From Euborellia annulipes (taxonomy: Eukaryota; Arthropoda; Insecta; Dermaptera; Anisolabididae): a stretch of 64,000 nucleotides of DNA. The notes beneath the pieces were generated by a model. It was not told where the DNA came from and searched no databases. It saw only the letters and a list, made by a program, of their open reading frames with translations. Numbering within the stretch: the first letter of the stretch is position 1; every line of letters begins with the position of its first letter. The position numbers and the translations under genes are program-made. The DNA is taken from assembly GCA_023213315.1 (NCBI GenBank), contig JAKCPI010001650.1:1-64000 (forward strand). The letters run 5' to 3'. Below are positions 1-11,407 of this stretch, one piece after another.

Positions 1-869
1 TATTAACATGTTTTTTTTTTAATCAAATGAAGTCCGTTCTCTTTTCTCTCTCCTCCCCCACCCCATGCTTTTCTATCATAATTAGTAATTAAATATATTT
101 TTTTTTTAATTGAAAAAATAAATTCTATTTCACTGTTTAATTTCATATTAAAATCAGTAATTTTCAAAGCCTGGAGTTCATCTTTTTGTGTGACATTAAA
201 AAGTGAAATATTTTATATGAAACTAGCTCCAAGACCCGCCTTCAGCGGGCTTTGGGCCTAGCCAGTGTCCCTTGCTCACCTTCGGCAAACATGTCACCGT
301 CGAGGAAGGACAAGACTTTTACCAATTTAGGATTTCAATTAAAAATATCTCTGTGAAATATAAATGGGAATAATTTTTACTCTTTAAGTTAAGTTGTGCA
401 GAGACTTAGGCCTGCTCTAGGGAAGTACAAGTCGAGCCTCTAAGCTTATCGGTCCATCATTCATTTAGTGTATTTATTTAATTCCCTTTTTTTTATTTAT
501 TTTGGTTTGTTAATGAATAGTTTTTGATATAAATCGCCCCCACTTCGTTCAATGCACTCCCTTAAATTATATATTAATTCATCTTTAATTTTTTTTTTTT
601 TTTTTCAATTATTTTATTTTAAATCCATTTGCTTTTTTCATTAAAACATTTAATATTTTATTTTTAATTATTATTTTTAGTGATTACCAAATCTACACAC
701 ACACACACACACTCAAACATGGTAGAAAAGCTTGTAGGCCTACATAAATATATACATATGGAAATTAAAATTTTATTTTTGGCTTTTTTTCGATTTGAAA
801 CCTAATATAAGTAAATTATTTTGTTTGAAAATTTCTTTTAGCATTCGTTTTACTTTCTCTTAACCTATA
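1..869. other. AT-rich stretch without recognised gene
   Basis: Runs of A and T, a short CA microsatellite near 695-712 and a small GC-rich patch at 232-306 with a CCCGCC...GGCGGG-like hairpin. I see no open frame or recognisable element. Confidence 0.5.
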
Positions 870-1206
870 TATGAAATAAATACAGTTTGGCGATCTTGTT
901 AAAAATTCGATGTCGAGATTTTAATGGATATACACGCTTTAACGTCCCCTGAGTCCAAAAAAAGGGTCCCGCAAATTGGTCTGTCTGTGTGAAAAAATCT
1001 CAACAACGATAAGAGCTAGGAGATTGAAATATTCTATCTAAGTTAGGCACCCCCTTAGGGGGCTGTGCGCCAGTCACACCAGATTTTTTCTATTTTGAAT
1101 TTTAATATATTGGCGGAAACTAAATATATGTCGACACAAAAAATCAGGTGTGGCCTTTGGTAAGATAAACTTGTGTCCTGTGCGACCAGTCACACCAGAT
1201 TTTTTA
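870..1206 (+). repeat. Family A dispersed repeat, internally deleted copy
   Basis: It carries the family A landmarks in order: the AATTCGATGTCGAGATTTT segment, the CCCCTGAGTCCAAAA segment, a GTCTGTCTGTG run, the AGTTAGGCACCCCC segment and a right-end CAGTCACACCAGATTTTT arm. The middle of the family consensus, including the X-box, is missing. Confidence 0.75.
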
Positions 1207-1271
1207 TCTTTTTTATCTTTGAAAGATTCTTATGGATGTTCTTTTTTTCCTATCTTTTACACAAACACATA

Positions 1272-1352
1272 CATTTAATCTGGTGTGATTTGTCGCACAG
1301 CACACACCTTTCGCTTACACTCGGTGATAAAAAGTTGTGTCACACCAGATTT
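1272..1352 (-). repeat. Family A terminal hairpin
   Basis: Outer arms ATCTGGTGTGA and TCACACCAGAT enclose inner arms around GCACAGCACACA and AAGTTGTG. It is the foldback found at the right end of family A, standing here without the rest of the element. Confidence 0.65.
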
Positions 1353-1546
1353 TTTGTGTCCACATATATTTTTTTTCCGTCGATATAATAGAATTCAAGA
1401 TATAAACAAAGGAACTAATCTCTTCTTTCCTATTTCCGGAAGGTAAATAAAGGTTGGAAACCGCTTGTCTAATATTATTTAAAATCTTTGAAGCTCTTCA
1501 ATTTAACTAACTGAAGATTATTTAATTTTAATATTTATTTATTATT

Positions 1547-1637
1547 AAAAAAATCTGGTGTGACTAGCCGCACAGCACACAAATCTCTCTTACCTTCGGT
1601 TGGAAGTTGTGTTTGTGCTTGGCACACCTGAGTTTTT
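1547..1637 (-). repeat. Family A terminal hairpin, diverged
   Basis: AAATCTGGTGTGAC...GCACAGCACACA on the left and a degraded GTTGTG...GGCACACCTGA on the right. The loop keeps the CTTACCTTCGGT core. Confidence 0.55.
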
Positions 1638-1772
1638 TTTTTTACAATAAATATTTATCAATATATTCCTGATATAAAATTTATAAACATAGAAAAATAT
1701 TTATATTTTGTTACCATGGCAAATATATTAAAAAATTTAATAATCTTCAGTTAGTTAAATACTGGCGCTACC

Positions 1773-2163
1773 ATAGGCGCCGGAACTGGGGGGGGCAGAA
1801 GGTATTGCCCCCCCCCCTGGCATCCTACAGGGGGGTAGAGGGGGGCAAAATTTCTTCTTTTATTCCATTTATTTTTAAAAATGATATATTTTTACTTTTG
1901 AAAAATAAAAACTTCTAAATTAAAAAAATCAAAAGAGTAAAAAATTCATTTTTTTTCAAATTTTTTTCCAAAAATTTTTGATAAAATCACTAGCAAATTT
2001 TTTAAAATTTTAATTTTATTAAAATTGTGATTTTATTTAAAATTTTTAAAGTTTTATAGTAGATTTGTTTTTGTTTTATACTATTTGAACATATTAAATT
2101 ATTTTAATTTTCTAAAAAAAAATTTTTTGCCCCCCCTGATTCAAATTCGTTCCGGCGCCCCTG
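1773..2163 (+). mobile_element. hAT-like MITE, copy 1
   Basis: The ends are ATAGGCGCCGGAAC and, inverted, CAGGGGCGCCGGAAC, close to hAT terminal repeats. Flanks GCGCTACC (1765-1772) and GCACTACC (2164-2171) form an 8 bp duplication with one mismatch, the hAT hallmark. The interior is G/C runs at both ends and AT-rich filler with no ORF. A sister copy lies at 63588-63919. Confidence 0.75.
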
Positions 2164-2195
2164 GCACTACCATATAATTATAGATTTTGAATAAA

Positions 2196-2454
2196 TGGAC
2201 CCTGTTACGCATTAGTGTGTCAAGCGCCAGCTACCGAGATTTGAGAAAATTAACATTAAAATTTTTTTTTTTCCATTGGATTATATATAATTTTTTTTCT
2301 CAATTTTGCAAGTAACATTAAATATAATTTTTTTTAGGACATATTTAATAAAAAAATACTATTAGGCCTAATTATAGCATTTGAAACAATATTCCGTGCT
2401 TAACTCAATTTTTAATTTTTTGACGCTTGACCCACTATTGCATAACAGGGTCCA
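2196..2454 (+). mobile_element. TIR MITE (GGACCCTGTTAYGC type), copy 1
   Basis: The left end TGGACCCTGTTACGCATTAG and right end reading inward TGGACCCTGTTATGCAATAG form inverted repeats of about 33 bp that continue to a TCAAGCG motif. It is non-coding. An inverted sister copy lies at 40465-40718. Confidence 0.75.
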
Positions 2455-2481
2455 AATATTAGACAAGCAGTTTCCAAACTT

Positions 2482-3190
2482 AATTTTATTACACCTCCCC
2501 GAAAAAAATTTCTTCGCTTCCACACCTATTTTTTTTTAATAGAGGTTAAAAAAAAATAATAATAATAAAAACTTTATTAGAAAAAAAACAAAACTACAAT
2601 TACCCGAATAATAACAATGTGTTGGCTTCCCCCCCCCCCCCCGGTTGGAAATTATTTATATAGACCATATTTCATTCATAATTTATTTAAATCAAATATC
2701 AGATTATTTTTTATTTTTTTATTTTTAATAGTATAAATAGATTCTTATATAGAAAATCTTTCCAATAAATTTCATTCAATCATCAATTAAAGATAGTTCA
2801 ATTCAAATCAATATATGATAGAATTTTTTTATTAAATTTTATTGTAGGAATTAAATTTTTTCTTTACAATTTCAACAAGTTAAGTCATCCCAATTTGATG
2901 CCTATACATTTAGGTTTGAATGAATACTGACTTGATAATTTAAAAATTTAGTACATTATTTATGTAACTCTCTACATTTACATTACATTAGGCAATAATT
3001 ATATAAAGAAAATAGATAGTCAAAGATTTTTTTTAATTAAATCAATTTTCCTAATATAAAGTATTATTAAACAATTTTTCTTTATAAAATATTATTGAAG
3101 ATCAATGACCACTGGGGCTTTAAACCATCCTCCTACCCTAACTCTCTTGAAAAATATACCTTAAATAGAATAAATTTATTTATTATATAA
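2482..3190. other. AT-rich stretch without recognised gene
   Basis: Low-complexity AT sequence with a 12-base C run near 2630. Nothing recognisable. Confidence 0.5.
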
Positions 3191-3206
3191 TTTTTTTATT
3201 TTTCAG

Positions 3207-3306
3207 ATGGCAAACAGTGTAAGAAGAGTCATCACCAGCCTTCACTTCCATCAACCTGCTAGCTGCTCCTGTCTTCAGGGCTCAAACTGCGCTTCCAGCA
3301 CCTGCA
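3207..3306 (+). other. Candidate exon (unrecognised)
   Basis: A GC-richer island directly follows a polypyrimidine tract and CAG acceptor (ending 3206), and possible donors follow (GTACAA at 3307, GTATAT at 3322). Only the frame starting ATGGCA is open; it would encode a Cys/Ser-rich peptide of about 33 residues with no family I recognise. It does not chain in frame to the next island, so a non-coding RNA or UTR exon is at least as likely. Confidence 0.3.
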
Positions 3307-3495
3307 GTACAACTAAGGCTTGTATATTTTTATTAGCGGGGCGCAGAGCTAGATATATTTAGGTTTTTTCAAAATTTCTTTTTCTTTTTGATTCGACTTC
3401 AATAACTTATTTTAGATAGATTAAAAAATAAAAATAGGATGTATTAACATTTTATTTCTCCATTCCAGAATCCCTAATTTAACCATTTTTTTCAG

Positions 3496-3545
3496 AGCCC
3501 CAATTCATCGATTGAAGACATCGTGGGATAACAATGGATGTGTAT
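3496..3545 (+). other. Candidate 50 bp exon (unrecognised)
   Basis: It is flanked by a TTTTTTCAG acceptor and a perfect GTAAGT donor. One frame is open, but an exon ending at 3545 breaks frame into the 5287 island; a GTATGT donor two codons earlier (exon end 3541) would keep it open. Coding status is undecided; a spliced non-coding transcript is possible. Confidence 0.35.
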
Positions 3546-3559
3546 GTAAGTAGGTTTTC

Positions 3560-4640
3560 TTGTAAAATTTGTATTCTATTACGAATGCAAATGAAAACAT
3601 CCACCGTGGGACATCATCTTCATGAGACAAAACAAAGTGTTTAGCTTTTAGGTTTATCAGTCATAGGAAGGATATGTGTATTGGGGTATCTCTTCATCTC
3701 TTTCTATCTTTTTTCTTTTTCAGCTTAATTTAAATGTTAAATACACATAATCCTTTAAGTTAGATATAGAATCTATATAGAATCTAGGGGGAGATAAAAC
3801 ATTTCTGCGCTCACGCTTTCATTTTTTTGGAGGGGGGGGGGGGGAGGGGTCTAGGCCTCAGGATCCTCTGAGTATCAACTGAATGTTTTTCGATTGGGGA
3901 ATGATGTTCTTATACTGGCATAGGTGTCGTTATTCTTTCCCCATTGTTCCCAAATAGGACGGCAGTGATTGGGGCACTGCAAAGTTAGGTAGGATAGGGA
4001 TTCCCAGAAAAGAATGTCTATTCCCTAATTGACTGATGTTCAGGAGAAAAAAGAGGATTCTCTATTAACGCGTTTTTTTGCAAGAAAGATTATCTAAATC
4101 TTTCAATCGAAAACCGGTCGTCCACTGGATTCTTGGCCTGAATGTTTTAGTAGAGGGTAGGTTAGAGGCGGAGTGGTGCGCTCTTTGGATAGGATAGGTG
4201 TTGTTTAGCTTTTTTATACATTCCGACCCTCACCATACTCTTACTGAGGCATTCAGGTCCTTGACTCCGGTCTTGTACTTACCGGGATTCGCATCCTAAC
4301 ACCGTTTTTTCTATTTTCATTTCTTCTTCAACTTTACTTGGGTGTGGGCGCGTTTCACCGTTCCGTTATCGATAACTTTTTTGAAATATAGACTTACCTG
4401 TCTATCGGGAGTGTTCGTGTTTCGCGATCGTCTCAAGAAAGAAGAGGCTCTCCACTGAAGAGTTAGGTGGCCAACTGAGCCACAGAGGGGATTGGGTGTA
4501 GGTTAGATTTTGAAGACAGAAGACTTGGGTTTCTGCGAGTACTTCTTCAAGGTAACTAATTTTTAATATATATAAAAGGAATTTGAAAAAAAAAACAGCT
4601 GATTATTAATGAAATATCATTGACAATACTACTAACCAAT
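3560..4640. other. Unrecognised moderately GC-rich block
   Basis: The part from about 3860 to 4560 is less AT-rich than its surroundings and has stop codons in all frames. It could be an old retroelement remnant, but I found neither termini nor a conserved motif. Confidence 0.35.
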
Positions 4641-4716
4641 TATTATATATTTCAATGATATAAAAAGAGGATGCAGCCAATAATAAAAAGCATCTATTTT
4701 GTTAACACTCTTTATT

Positions 4717-4763
4717 TCGGAACGTTTCGGCTATGATCAACAAAGCCATCTTCAGCCCTCCAA
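4717..4763 (-). ncRNA. Hammerhead-like ribozyme motif (left arm)
   Basis: On the minus strand: CTGAAGA, extra T, stem II GGCT paired with AGCC around an 11-base loop, then GAAACGTT. Stem I is weak (two pairs). It matches the conserved hammerhead core CUGANGA and GAAA but has one extra base before stem II. Confidence 0.45.
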
Positions 4764-4836
4764 GCTAGAAATATATACATACATTCATTAAATAATTGTT
4801 TTGTTAATAAATCGTCATAATAGTAGCTAGCTTGGA

Positions 4837-4876
4837 GGGCTGAAGATGGCTTTGTTGATCATAGCCGAAACGTTCC
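4837..4876 (+). ncRNA. Hammerhead-like ribozyme motif (right arm)
   Basis: Inverted twin of the motif at 4717-4763: CTGAAGA at 4840, stem II GGCT with AGCC, GAAACGTT at 4867-4874. Confidence 0.45.
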
Positions 4877-5286
4877 GAAATAGATAGATAGATAAAGAAT
4901 TTTATTTGGCTCTGAGAACTTCTTGTTCTCTTAAGAGGAAATATAAAATACATTTTTAAATATTTTTCTCCTCACATCATAATACAATTTAACATTACAA
5001 TTCAATAAAATACATACAGAGTGTTAACAAAATAGATGCTTTTTATTATTGTGCAGGGGGGGGAAATTTAAGGGGGGGAAAAAATTTTTAAAAATTAAAA
5101 AAAAAAAAAAAAAAAAAAAAATGGCTGCATCCTCTTTTTATATCATTAATCTAATTGTATAACAGCCAGAATTCGTTATATATTATATATTTCATTTTTC
5201 AATTCTCTCAATATTTTTTTCAAATTCCACTTTTAATAATAATAATAATATTTATTTAATATTTATAATTTTCTCCTTTGTTTCAG

Positions 5287-5350
5287 ATGGGTGGTTGGGA
5301 GTGGGGGCTGCACTTCGGCGTTCTTCGAATGCAACCAAGTGAATTCTTCA
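5287..5350 (+). other. Candidate 64 bp exon (unrecognised)
   Basis: A CTTTGTTTCAG acceptor ends at 5286 and a GTACGT donor starts at 5351. The island is about 55 percent GC in AT-rich surroundings. Two frames are open, and one of them (starting MGGWEWG) also reads into the island at 15112 without a stop. No family recognised. Confidence 0.35.
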
Positions 5351-6010
5351 GTACGTAAATATTTAATTAAATCCATTCAAAATAATTACTCAAAGATATA
5401 AGAAAAATATTATTTTCTTTTTTTTTAGTCAAGGGCATCATTATAAAAATTTAGAAATATTATTTCTCATCATTCTTAATGCCGTGGTGGCATGAAAATT
5501 TCAAGTTAAAATAAATAGAAAAGCATAACAAGAAAACAGTGACTTTGATAAATCGGATCTAAAACGTCAACTCAAATAAATAAATATATTTTTATTTTGA
5601 TAAATAAAATAAAATATCAAATCTTAAGTAGGCCTATTAATTTTTTTTTTTAATCACGCTAATTTCTTGATATTAATTTTTAAATTTATTTTTTTTTTAG
5701 GTGACGCATCAAAAAGAATAAACAAACAAAATAAGAAAATATTCGCTCAATTTTCACTATATCATGTCGCCATATTATTCCCTCTAATAAAGTGAAATAA
5801 TTAAGAAAAATGATATTCAAATATCAACATCAATGAACTTGTTTAGAAATAAAAATGAATATTTGAATCCTGTGAATAGACTCTACCTATTGCTTCGTTC
5901 TGGTAAACTTGATAGCAATATAAGAATTGGGCAAATTTATCATTGATCCTCAATATCTTAATGAATCTTTAAAAATCATCTTGCATCAATCAAACTCTAC
6001 AATCAGCCAT
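5351..6010. other. AT-rich stretch without recognised gene
   Basis: Intron-like AT sequence; no element recognised. Confidence 0.45.
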
Positions 6011-6015
6011 AAACA

Positions 6016-6245
6016 TCATGATTTGCCCAAGAACACTTTTGGAGGATAGGGAGGGCTGTAAGGGGAGATGTGGAGGCCCTTTAAAGAAAAATCAACTTGA
6101 GAAGCAGGTATGTTGATCTTGGCATCATTGTTACCTTTTGATAAGTGAGACAGATTCTTAAAGATATCCTTTTTGCAGATTTGACCACTGCAACTGGAAT
6201 AAGCTGAATTGTAAAGGGAATCCGTCGAATGATCTTCAACTCCTC
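6016..6245 (-). other. Candidate coding exon or captured gene fragment (minus strand)
   Basis: On the minus strand an acceptor-like CACCTTCAG precedes an open frame of about 76 codons ending in a stop at 6016. The product is Ser/Lys-rich with normal-looking composition and includes SLYNSAYSSCSGQICKKDIF, unlike the low-complexity translations nearby. An internal AAAAG|GTAACA could be a donor, making it an internal exon. It abuts a family A hairpin arm at 6283-6313, which supplies the apparent start codon, so the true 5' end is elsewhere. No homologue recognised. Confidence 0.35.
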
Positions 6246-6282
6246 CTGAAGGTGAATATTTTAAGATAAGGTAAGAGAAAGT

Positions 6283-6313
6283 TGTGTGCTGTGCGCCAGT
6301 CACACCAGATTTT
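6283..6313 (+). repeat. Single arm of the family A hairpin
   Basis: GTTGTGTGCTGTGCGCCAGT followed by CACACCAGATTTTT, the right half only. Confidence 0.6.
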
Positions 6314-6914
6314 TTTAGTTAGACCGGTCTTGCACTGGACCAACGATAAAGGGGAGGTGATTATTGTATGTTTTAATTACCGAAGGTAATACAGTCACGC
6401 CAGATTTTGTTGTTTTGATTTCTTTTTGTTTTCGCTCCCTATTTATAGGTGAATAAGTTTGAAATAAACGAAATACTAGTAGTAGCTATTTTGTATTAAA
6501 TAGAGAGAGAGAGAGAGAGGACATTTGAGAGGGTGAATAATTCGTCTCATTAACGGCGAGGGGGATTATTTTAAAACCATTCTTGATGATTAAGCGGATT
6601 AAAAAGGATTTCTAATTATACTTATAAGCATCATGTTATAGAGATTATTAAAAAGCAATTGCTATATGTTTTCAGTAAAAGTCAATCTACACAGTGAAAA
6701 AATAAAAATCCCGCAAGTCCATACAATAAATAGGCACAACCAATGTTGTTCTTAAGGTGGGAGTCTCGAAAAACTGTTAGAAGACGATTTAGTACCGAGT
6801 TACTCTAGGCGGCAAAGGGTAGAAAATTAATTATTTTTTAACACAATGATTACTAATTTAATTACACTGTGCAGCAGGGGTAGCCCCCTACTTATTTCCA
6901 CCCCTTTTCATTAA
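6314..6914. other. Unrecognised sequence with a GA microsatellite
   Basis: A GA run at 6502-6518 and otherwise AT-rich sequence without a gene. Confidence 0.4.
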
Positions 6915-7905
6915 TTACACTAGTCGACAAGGTTTTTTTCACAAGAAATCTGATAAGTGAACCTAGTGCATTTTTTCATTCTGAATTCAGATATGTAGTT
7001 AGAATTTTTCCATCAGGCACAGTTTTAGAGATATAGAGCTTTGATTGAAAATGGGCTCTAAAACGGCTTTTATTTAGAATGTTTAAATTATTTTTAACGC
7101 CGCACCCCGTCAAATTATGCAGATAGTTAGAATACATATAAATTTTAAGTTTCATCCCAATCGGAGGTCATTTAGACGTGCCGCAAACGGCTTAAAGTTT
7201 AGAAAAATCGAAATTTTCAAGATTTTTTTGCTTTGGTCACCCCTAATACAATTTTAGATATCCCTGAATGGAAAAAACATATATTTACGATATTCTATAG
7301 TTCTTTGGCTTTCTAAAAATCATTCATTCGTAAAAATCTGTTATTTATTAACGAAATTATGAACAAAAAACGTGAGCAAAGAAAAAACACAAGTACACTC
7401 ACTGGTCGAAAAAAATGGACTTCAATTGAATTAAAAAGCGAACCCTATCTACGAGAAGCTAATGTATCCTCTTGGAGCATAGGTTCACGGGCTCAAACTT
7501 TATTATATATTATTAAAAAAAATATTTTTTTGAATCTGATATCTTTATTTATACTTCTAAATGTACAAGTGGTCCATTTTTTTGTCCAGTGAGTGTACTT
7601 GTGTTTTTTCTTTGCTCACGTTTTTGTTCATAATTTCGTTAATAATTAACAGATTTTTACGAATGAGTGATTTTTAGAAAGTCAAAGAACTATAGAATAT
7701 CGTAAATATATGTTTTTTCCATTCAGGGATATCTAAAATTGTATTAAGGGTGACCAAAGCAAAAAAAATCTTGAAAATCTGTAAAACTGTGCCTGATGGG
7801 GCAAAACTGAAATGATATTTGAATTCAGCATGAAAAATACTTCTAGAATTTTATATCTTTATTCTTGTGAAAGAAAAAAGTTCATTTTTGTCGACTAGTG
7901 TTATA
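6915..7905. mobile_element. Foldback element with ACTAGTCGAC ends and a large internal palindrome
   Basis: The left end ACTAGTCGACAAGG and right end TTTTTGTCGACTAGT are inverted, with about 110 bp of weaker inverted similarity behind them. Inside, 7207-7416 and 7568-7783 form a second inverted repeat of roughly 210 bp. The open frame at 7359-7592 lies across this palindrome and is not a credible gene. Confidence 0.6.
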
Positions 7906-8345
7906 GGGCCACGAAAAAAATTTGGAGGGATGAAAAAGAAATATTTTAGCCTTAACATTTCTTCAGAAGGTCTAGAGAAGTGAAAAGTTAAAAAACATTA
8001 ACATTTGGACCCAAGGGGGGATGTGGGGGGAGGATTTTGTCCCTTAAAATGCAAAAAAAATCATTAAAAATGATCGATTTTTTCTGATTTTTTCACAATT
8101 TTTTCACTGATTTTCTACATATTCCAGCTGGCAGCCCCACCTCACCCTTCCTTAAACATCCCTCAACTAAAAAAAAATATATAGGATAAAGCGGGTGGGG
8201 TGTGAGCGATTCCGAAGCCCTTGCAAGAAGATGGAAGATTCACAGCTCCTCGCTGCACAGTTGGTCAAATTGGCAAATATGCGGCTATAACTTTCACTTT
8301 TTTGGGCTGATCTTTACAAATTTAAAGTTAAATATACGGATTCTT
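7906..8345. repeat. Left arms of a composite inverted duplication
   Basis: 7905-8110 is matched in inverted orientation at about 11408-11590, and 8140-8345 at 10075-10275. Insertions (SINE at 8406, element F at 10270, family A at 10728) explain the unequal spacing. Confidence 0.65.
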
Positions 8346-8405
8346 CTTTCACTTCGAATATATTCCTAATAAATAAATAAATACAAAAAAATAATACTTG
8401 GAAGT

Positions 8406-8674
8406 GCCCTCGGGGCTTGATGTAGAGGTTGCTAACATCGTATACCTAACGTCGCGGGTTCGGACCCCAGGCAGTCCGATGATTTTATTTAAGCCACTTG
8501 GATACCAAATGGCTTAAATAAGAATGCCTGGACCCCAAATAAATATATATTATATAAATACGAGTATCGCTTAAAGTCTTAAATGGCCTGAGTTGCCGAA
8601 AAGACTGTGTGTATGTGTGTGTGAATGTGAGTGTGAACGAGAAAAAAGTGTGAGTGTTTAAAAAAAAAAAAAAA
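8406..8674 (+). mobile_element. tRNA-derived SINE, family B
   Basis: The tRNA-like head holds a B box (GGGTTCGGACCCC) and a degraded A box. It continues with CAGTCCGATGATTTTA, the perfect hairpin CCATTTGG/CCAAATGG, a GTGTGTGAATGTGAGTG tail and poly-A. A perfect 13 bp target duplication AATACTTGGAAGT flanks it (8393-8405 and 8675-8687), showing LINE-style retrotransposition. Confidence 0.85.
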
Positions 8675-8689
8675 AATACTTGGAAGTAT

Positions 8690-10074
8690 TTTATTTAATG
8701 AGTTTTAAGAGTGGATAAATGAAGTGAGTCTTTTTATAGTTATTTAATTTCGAATTTATTCCCAAAGGAATAAATCCCCGTTAGTTTGCAAGTGAATGGA
8801 ATTTTTATAAATAGAGAATTTTTTAGATAATTTTAATTCTCGGTCGTTCAGAGAGCAATGCTAGTAGAGCCTGCTTGCTTTCTTGTTGCCTGCCTGCCAG
8901 GCGGTTTGTCTTCCAGTTGAATTTGAGTCGAGCCATGAGTCATTCGGCCTCTCTCTCTCTCTCTCTCTCGCGTGTGTTCAGTTTCTTTTATATTCTGTTG
9001 TGATTTGTGCAAATAAGACATTCATCCACCAAACTCCCCACCTGGTCATCTTATTATTAAGGTAATGAATATTTTCACATCTCATTTGCATAACGAATTA
9101 AAATAATTTTGTATTTTATTTTTCTCTCTTATAATATACTGATAAAATTATCCAATTTTTTAAATATAACTCTATGATGAATTCGTGTACCCCAGAGGGG
9201 GGGAGAAGGGTGTAAATCACCCCTTCTAATAAACAAAATAGTTTTTTTCTTTAAAAATGAAAATTAAAATAGAAAATTATTTTTTTTGTAAATTTTTTAC
9301 ATTTAAGCAATGATTTCTTTCCCTCCCTCCTCACCCCCACCCCTCTAACAGAGAATTCAACTTCTCCTATAATATTTAATAAGAAATTATTATTAAATAA
9401 TTGGAAATATAAATTCCTAAACTTTTATCTCTCGTCAGTGGCCTAGTAATAAGTGAGATTTTTAGAGGTGGAATTTTCTTTTTCACTGTCTGAATACCAG
9501 ATTTTCTTAAGCAGTTTCTCCACTCGCCTCCCCTAATTATAAGTGTAAAAATTCAGATGATTTTTTTTTTTTAAATTTGCTTACGTTTCTGTGTCGTAAC
9601 ATGCCACAAGCCTGTAAATCCGTTCTTCGTTTCATGAATATATTTCCTTTGTTTGTAGCAGTTTTAGATATAATTCGATCCCCCTCGGCTCACGCATCCC
9701 CTTATAGATATTCATTAATTCACATTCAATAAATTAATGAATAAAATTGCATTTTGTTTTTTTTTTTCATTAAAATCTTTAGAATTTTATATAAAAATTA
9801 ATTTTATTTCTGTTTGTTCAAAGGCCATTCCCTCCCTCCTACAAATTTTCATAAGACTTGCAATTTTTTGCCCCTTGAGTAAAGGGTAGTCTACCCCATG
9901 TAGATTTTTCTTTAAATAAATTTGGTTTTTATAAATGTCATATTTTTACTGATTTATTTACAAAAGCCTAACATTATATTTCATAGATTATAATTTTTTT
10001 TCAATTATTGACAAGAAATAATTTCTACCCCTTTAGATAAAATATGGAAATATTTAAGGACATAAAAGAAACCG
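8690..10074. other. Unrecognised AT-rich sequence with CT microsatellite
   Basis: A CT run at about 8950-8969 and C-rich patches near 9320-9350. The small open frame at 8883-9065 overlaps the CT run and is not supported. Confidence 0.4.
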
Positions 10075-10269
10075 TACCGTATATTTAAGTTTAAATTTGT
10101 AAAGATCAGCTCAAAAAAATGAAAGTTATAGCCGCATATTTGCCAATTTGACCAACTGAGGGCTGTGAATCTTCCATCTTCTTGCAAGGGCTTCGGAATC
10201 GCTCACACCCCACCCGCTTTGTCCTATATATTTGTTTTTAGTTGAGGGATGTTTAAGGAAGGGGTGAGA
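10075..10269. repeat. Right arm of composite inverted duplication
   Basis: Inverted copy of 8140-8345 at high similarity, including the segment that reads GAATCTTCCATCTTCTTGCA here. Confidence 0.65.
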
Positions 10270-10680
10270 CAAGGGCGGATACAAGGGGGAGTGGGGTAAG
10301 GGGGTAATTACCCCCCCCCCCTCCCGGGATTTGAAAAAATACCTTTTTTTAGCAAAAAAATTTATTTCAAACGTAAAATTAAAAAAAAAAATACTTAAAA
10401 ATTAGATTTGTATTTATATTCTCACGAAAATACCAGGATCCGCAAAAGAGTGAAATTTTTACGGACGGGGAAAATTTTTGGTTCCGCGAACGGCACATGA
10501 AAAAATTTTTGGTTCCGCAAAATCAAAATTTTGGTTCCGCGAAAAACAAAATTTTTCGTAGAAAAATTTTTGATAAAAGGCCCCCCCCCCTAAAAAAATT
10601 TCTATATACGCCCCTGGTGCTGTGCGACGAGTCACACCAGATTACCCCCCCTCCCCAGAAACACCTCTGGATCCGCCCTT
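10270..10680 (+). mobile_element. Element F, hAT-like MITE with AAGGGCGGAT ends
   Basis: Ends AAGGGCGGATACA and, inverted, AAGGGCGGATCC. Flanked by a 9 bp GGGGTGAGA duplication (10261-10269 and 10681-10689). The interior has G and C runs and part of a second hAT-like repeat ending in ATATACGCCCCTG. Other copies: 41063-41343 and 49479-49737. Confidence 0.7.
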
Positions 10681-10727
10681 GGGGTGAGATGGGTCTGTCC
10701 GCTGGAATATGTAGAAAATCAGTGAAA

Positions 10728-11405
10728 AAAACTGGTGTGACTGGCGTACAGCACACAACCCTTTCTCTTACCTTCGGTATTCGAAAGTTGTGAACTGTGC
10801 TTGTCACACCAGATTTTTTGTGTTGAGATATATTTAGTTTCCGACAGTAGGGTACATTTGAATTCAAGATGTAAAATTTATAAGTTTGGGAAAATATTTA
10901 TATTTTGTTACCATGGCAACTATTTCTCCTATCTTTTCAATGGAGTACAAGAGTAAAGTGGTCTTCAGAAGATTTCAATGGCAAAATGAGAATATACATT
11001 TTATTGAGAATCTAAAAAATAATTGATTTTTGAATTTAAAAAAAAAATCGTTGGAGCAAATTCAGAGAAAATCGAAAAAAACTGAAAAAGTACATCAGTA
11101 AAGTACTAGTACTCTTTGGCCGATTTTGTTCAAAAGCTTCGTGTCACGTCCCATGGGGGTGCCTAACTTAAATATAAAATTTCAACCTCCTAGCTCTTTT
11201 CGTTCTTGAGATATTTTGTTCACAGACACACAGACAGACAGACACTCAGACAGACAGACCATGTCGCGAAAACCACTTTTTTGGATTCAGGGGACCTCAA
11301 AACGTGAAGATCCATCAAAATCTCGACATCGAATTTTTGACATGAAACCAATACTTTCTCTCTATATATATATTACATATATACATAGGTAAGAGAAAGT
11401 AAAAA
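10728..11405 (-). repeat. Family A dispersed repeat, near full length
   Basis: Read on the minus strand it runs from the terminal TACTTTCTCTTACC motif through the GTCTGTCTGT run and the AGTACTAGTACT palindrome to the right-end hairpin at 10728-10821. It contains a perfect X-box GTTACCATGGCAAC at 10907-10920. Confidence 0.85.
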
Positions 11406-11407
11406 TT

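Larger units (their letters stand above)
1450..2481. repeat. Inverted-repeat host element holding two nested MITEs
   Basis: The segment at 1450-1476 is the inverted complement of 2455-2481 with two mismatches. Between the arms sit a hairpin copy (1547-1637), a hAT-like MITE (1773-2163) and a second MITE (2196-2454), so this is a nest of successive insertions. Confidence 0.6.
4651..5150. mobile_element. Head-to-head ribozyme-motif element pair (interrupted)
   Basis: Left arm 4651-4775 is repeated in inverted orientation from about 4826 to 5150. The right arm is split by a 138 bp AT-rich insert (4882-5020) and a G/A-rich insert (about 5055-5121). Each arm carries a CTGAAGA...GAAACGTT motif followed by a tail ending near GGCTGCATCC. 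No ORF. Confidence 0.65.

Noticed and set aside
7359..7592. 77-codon frame
   Set aside because: It runs across an inverted repeat and its ends are mirror images; low complexity.
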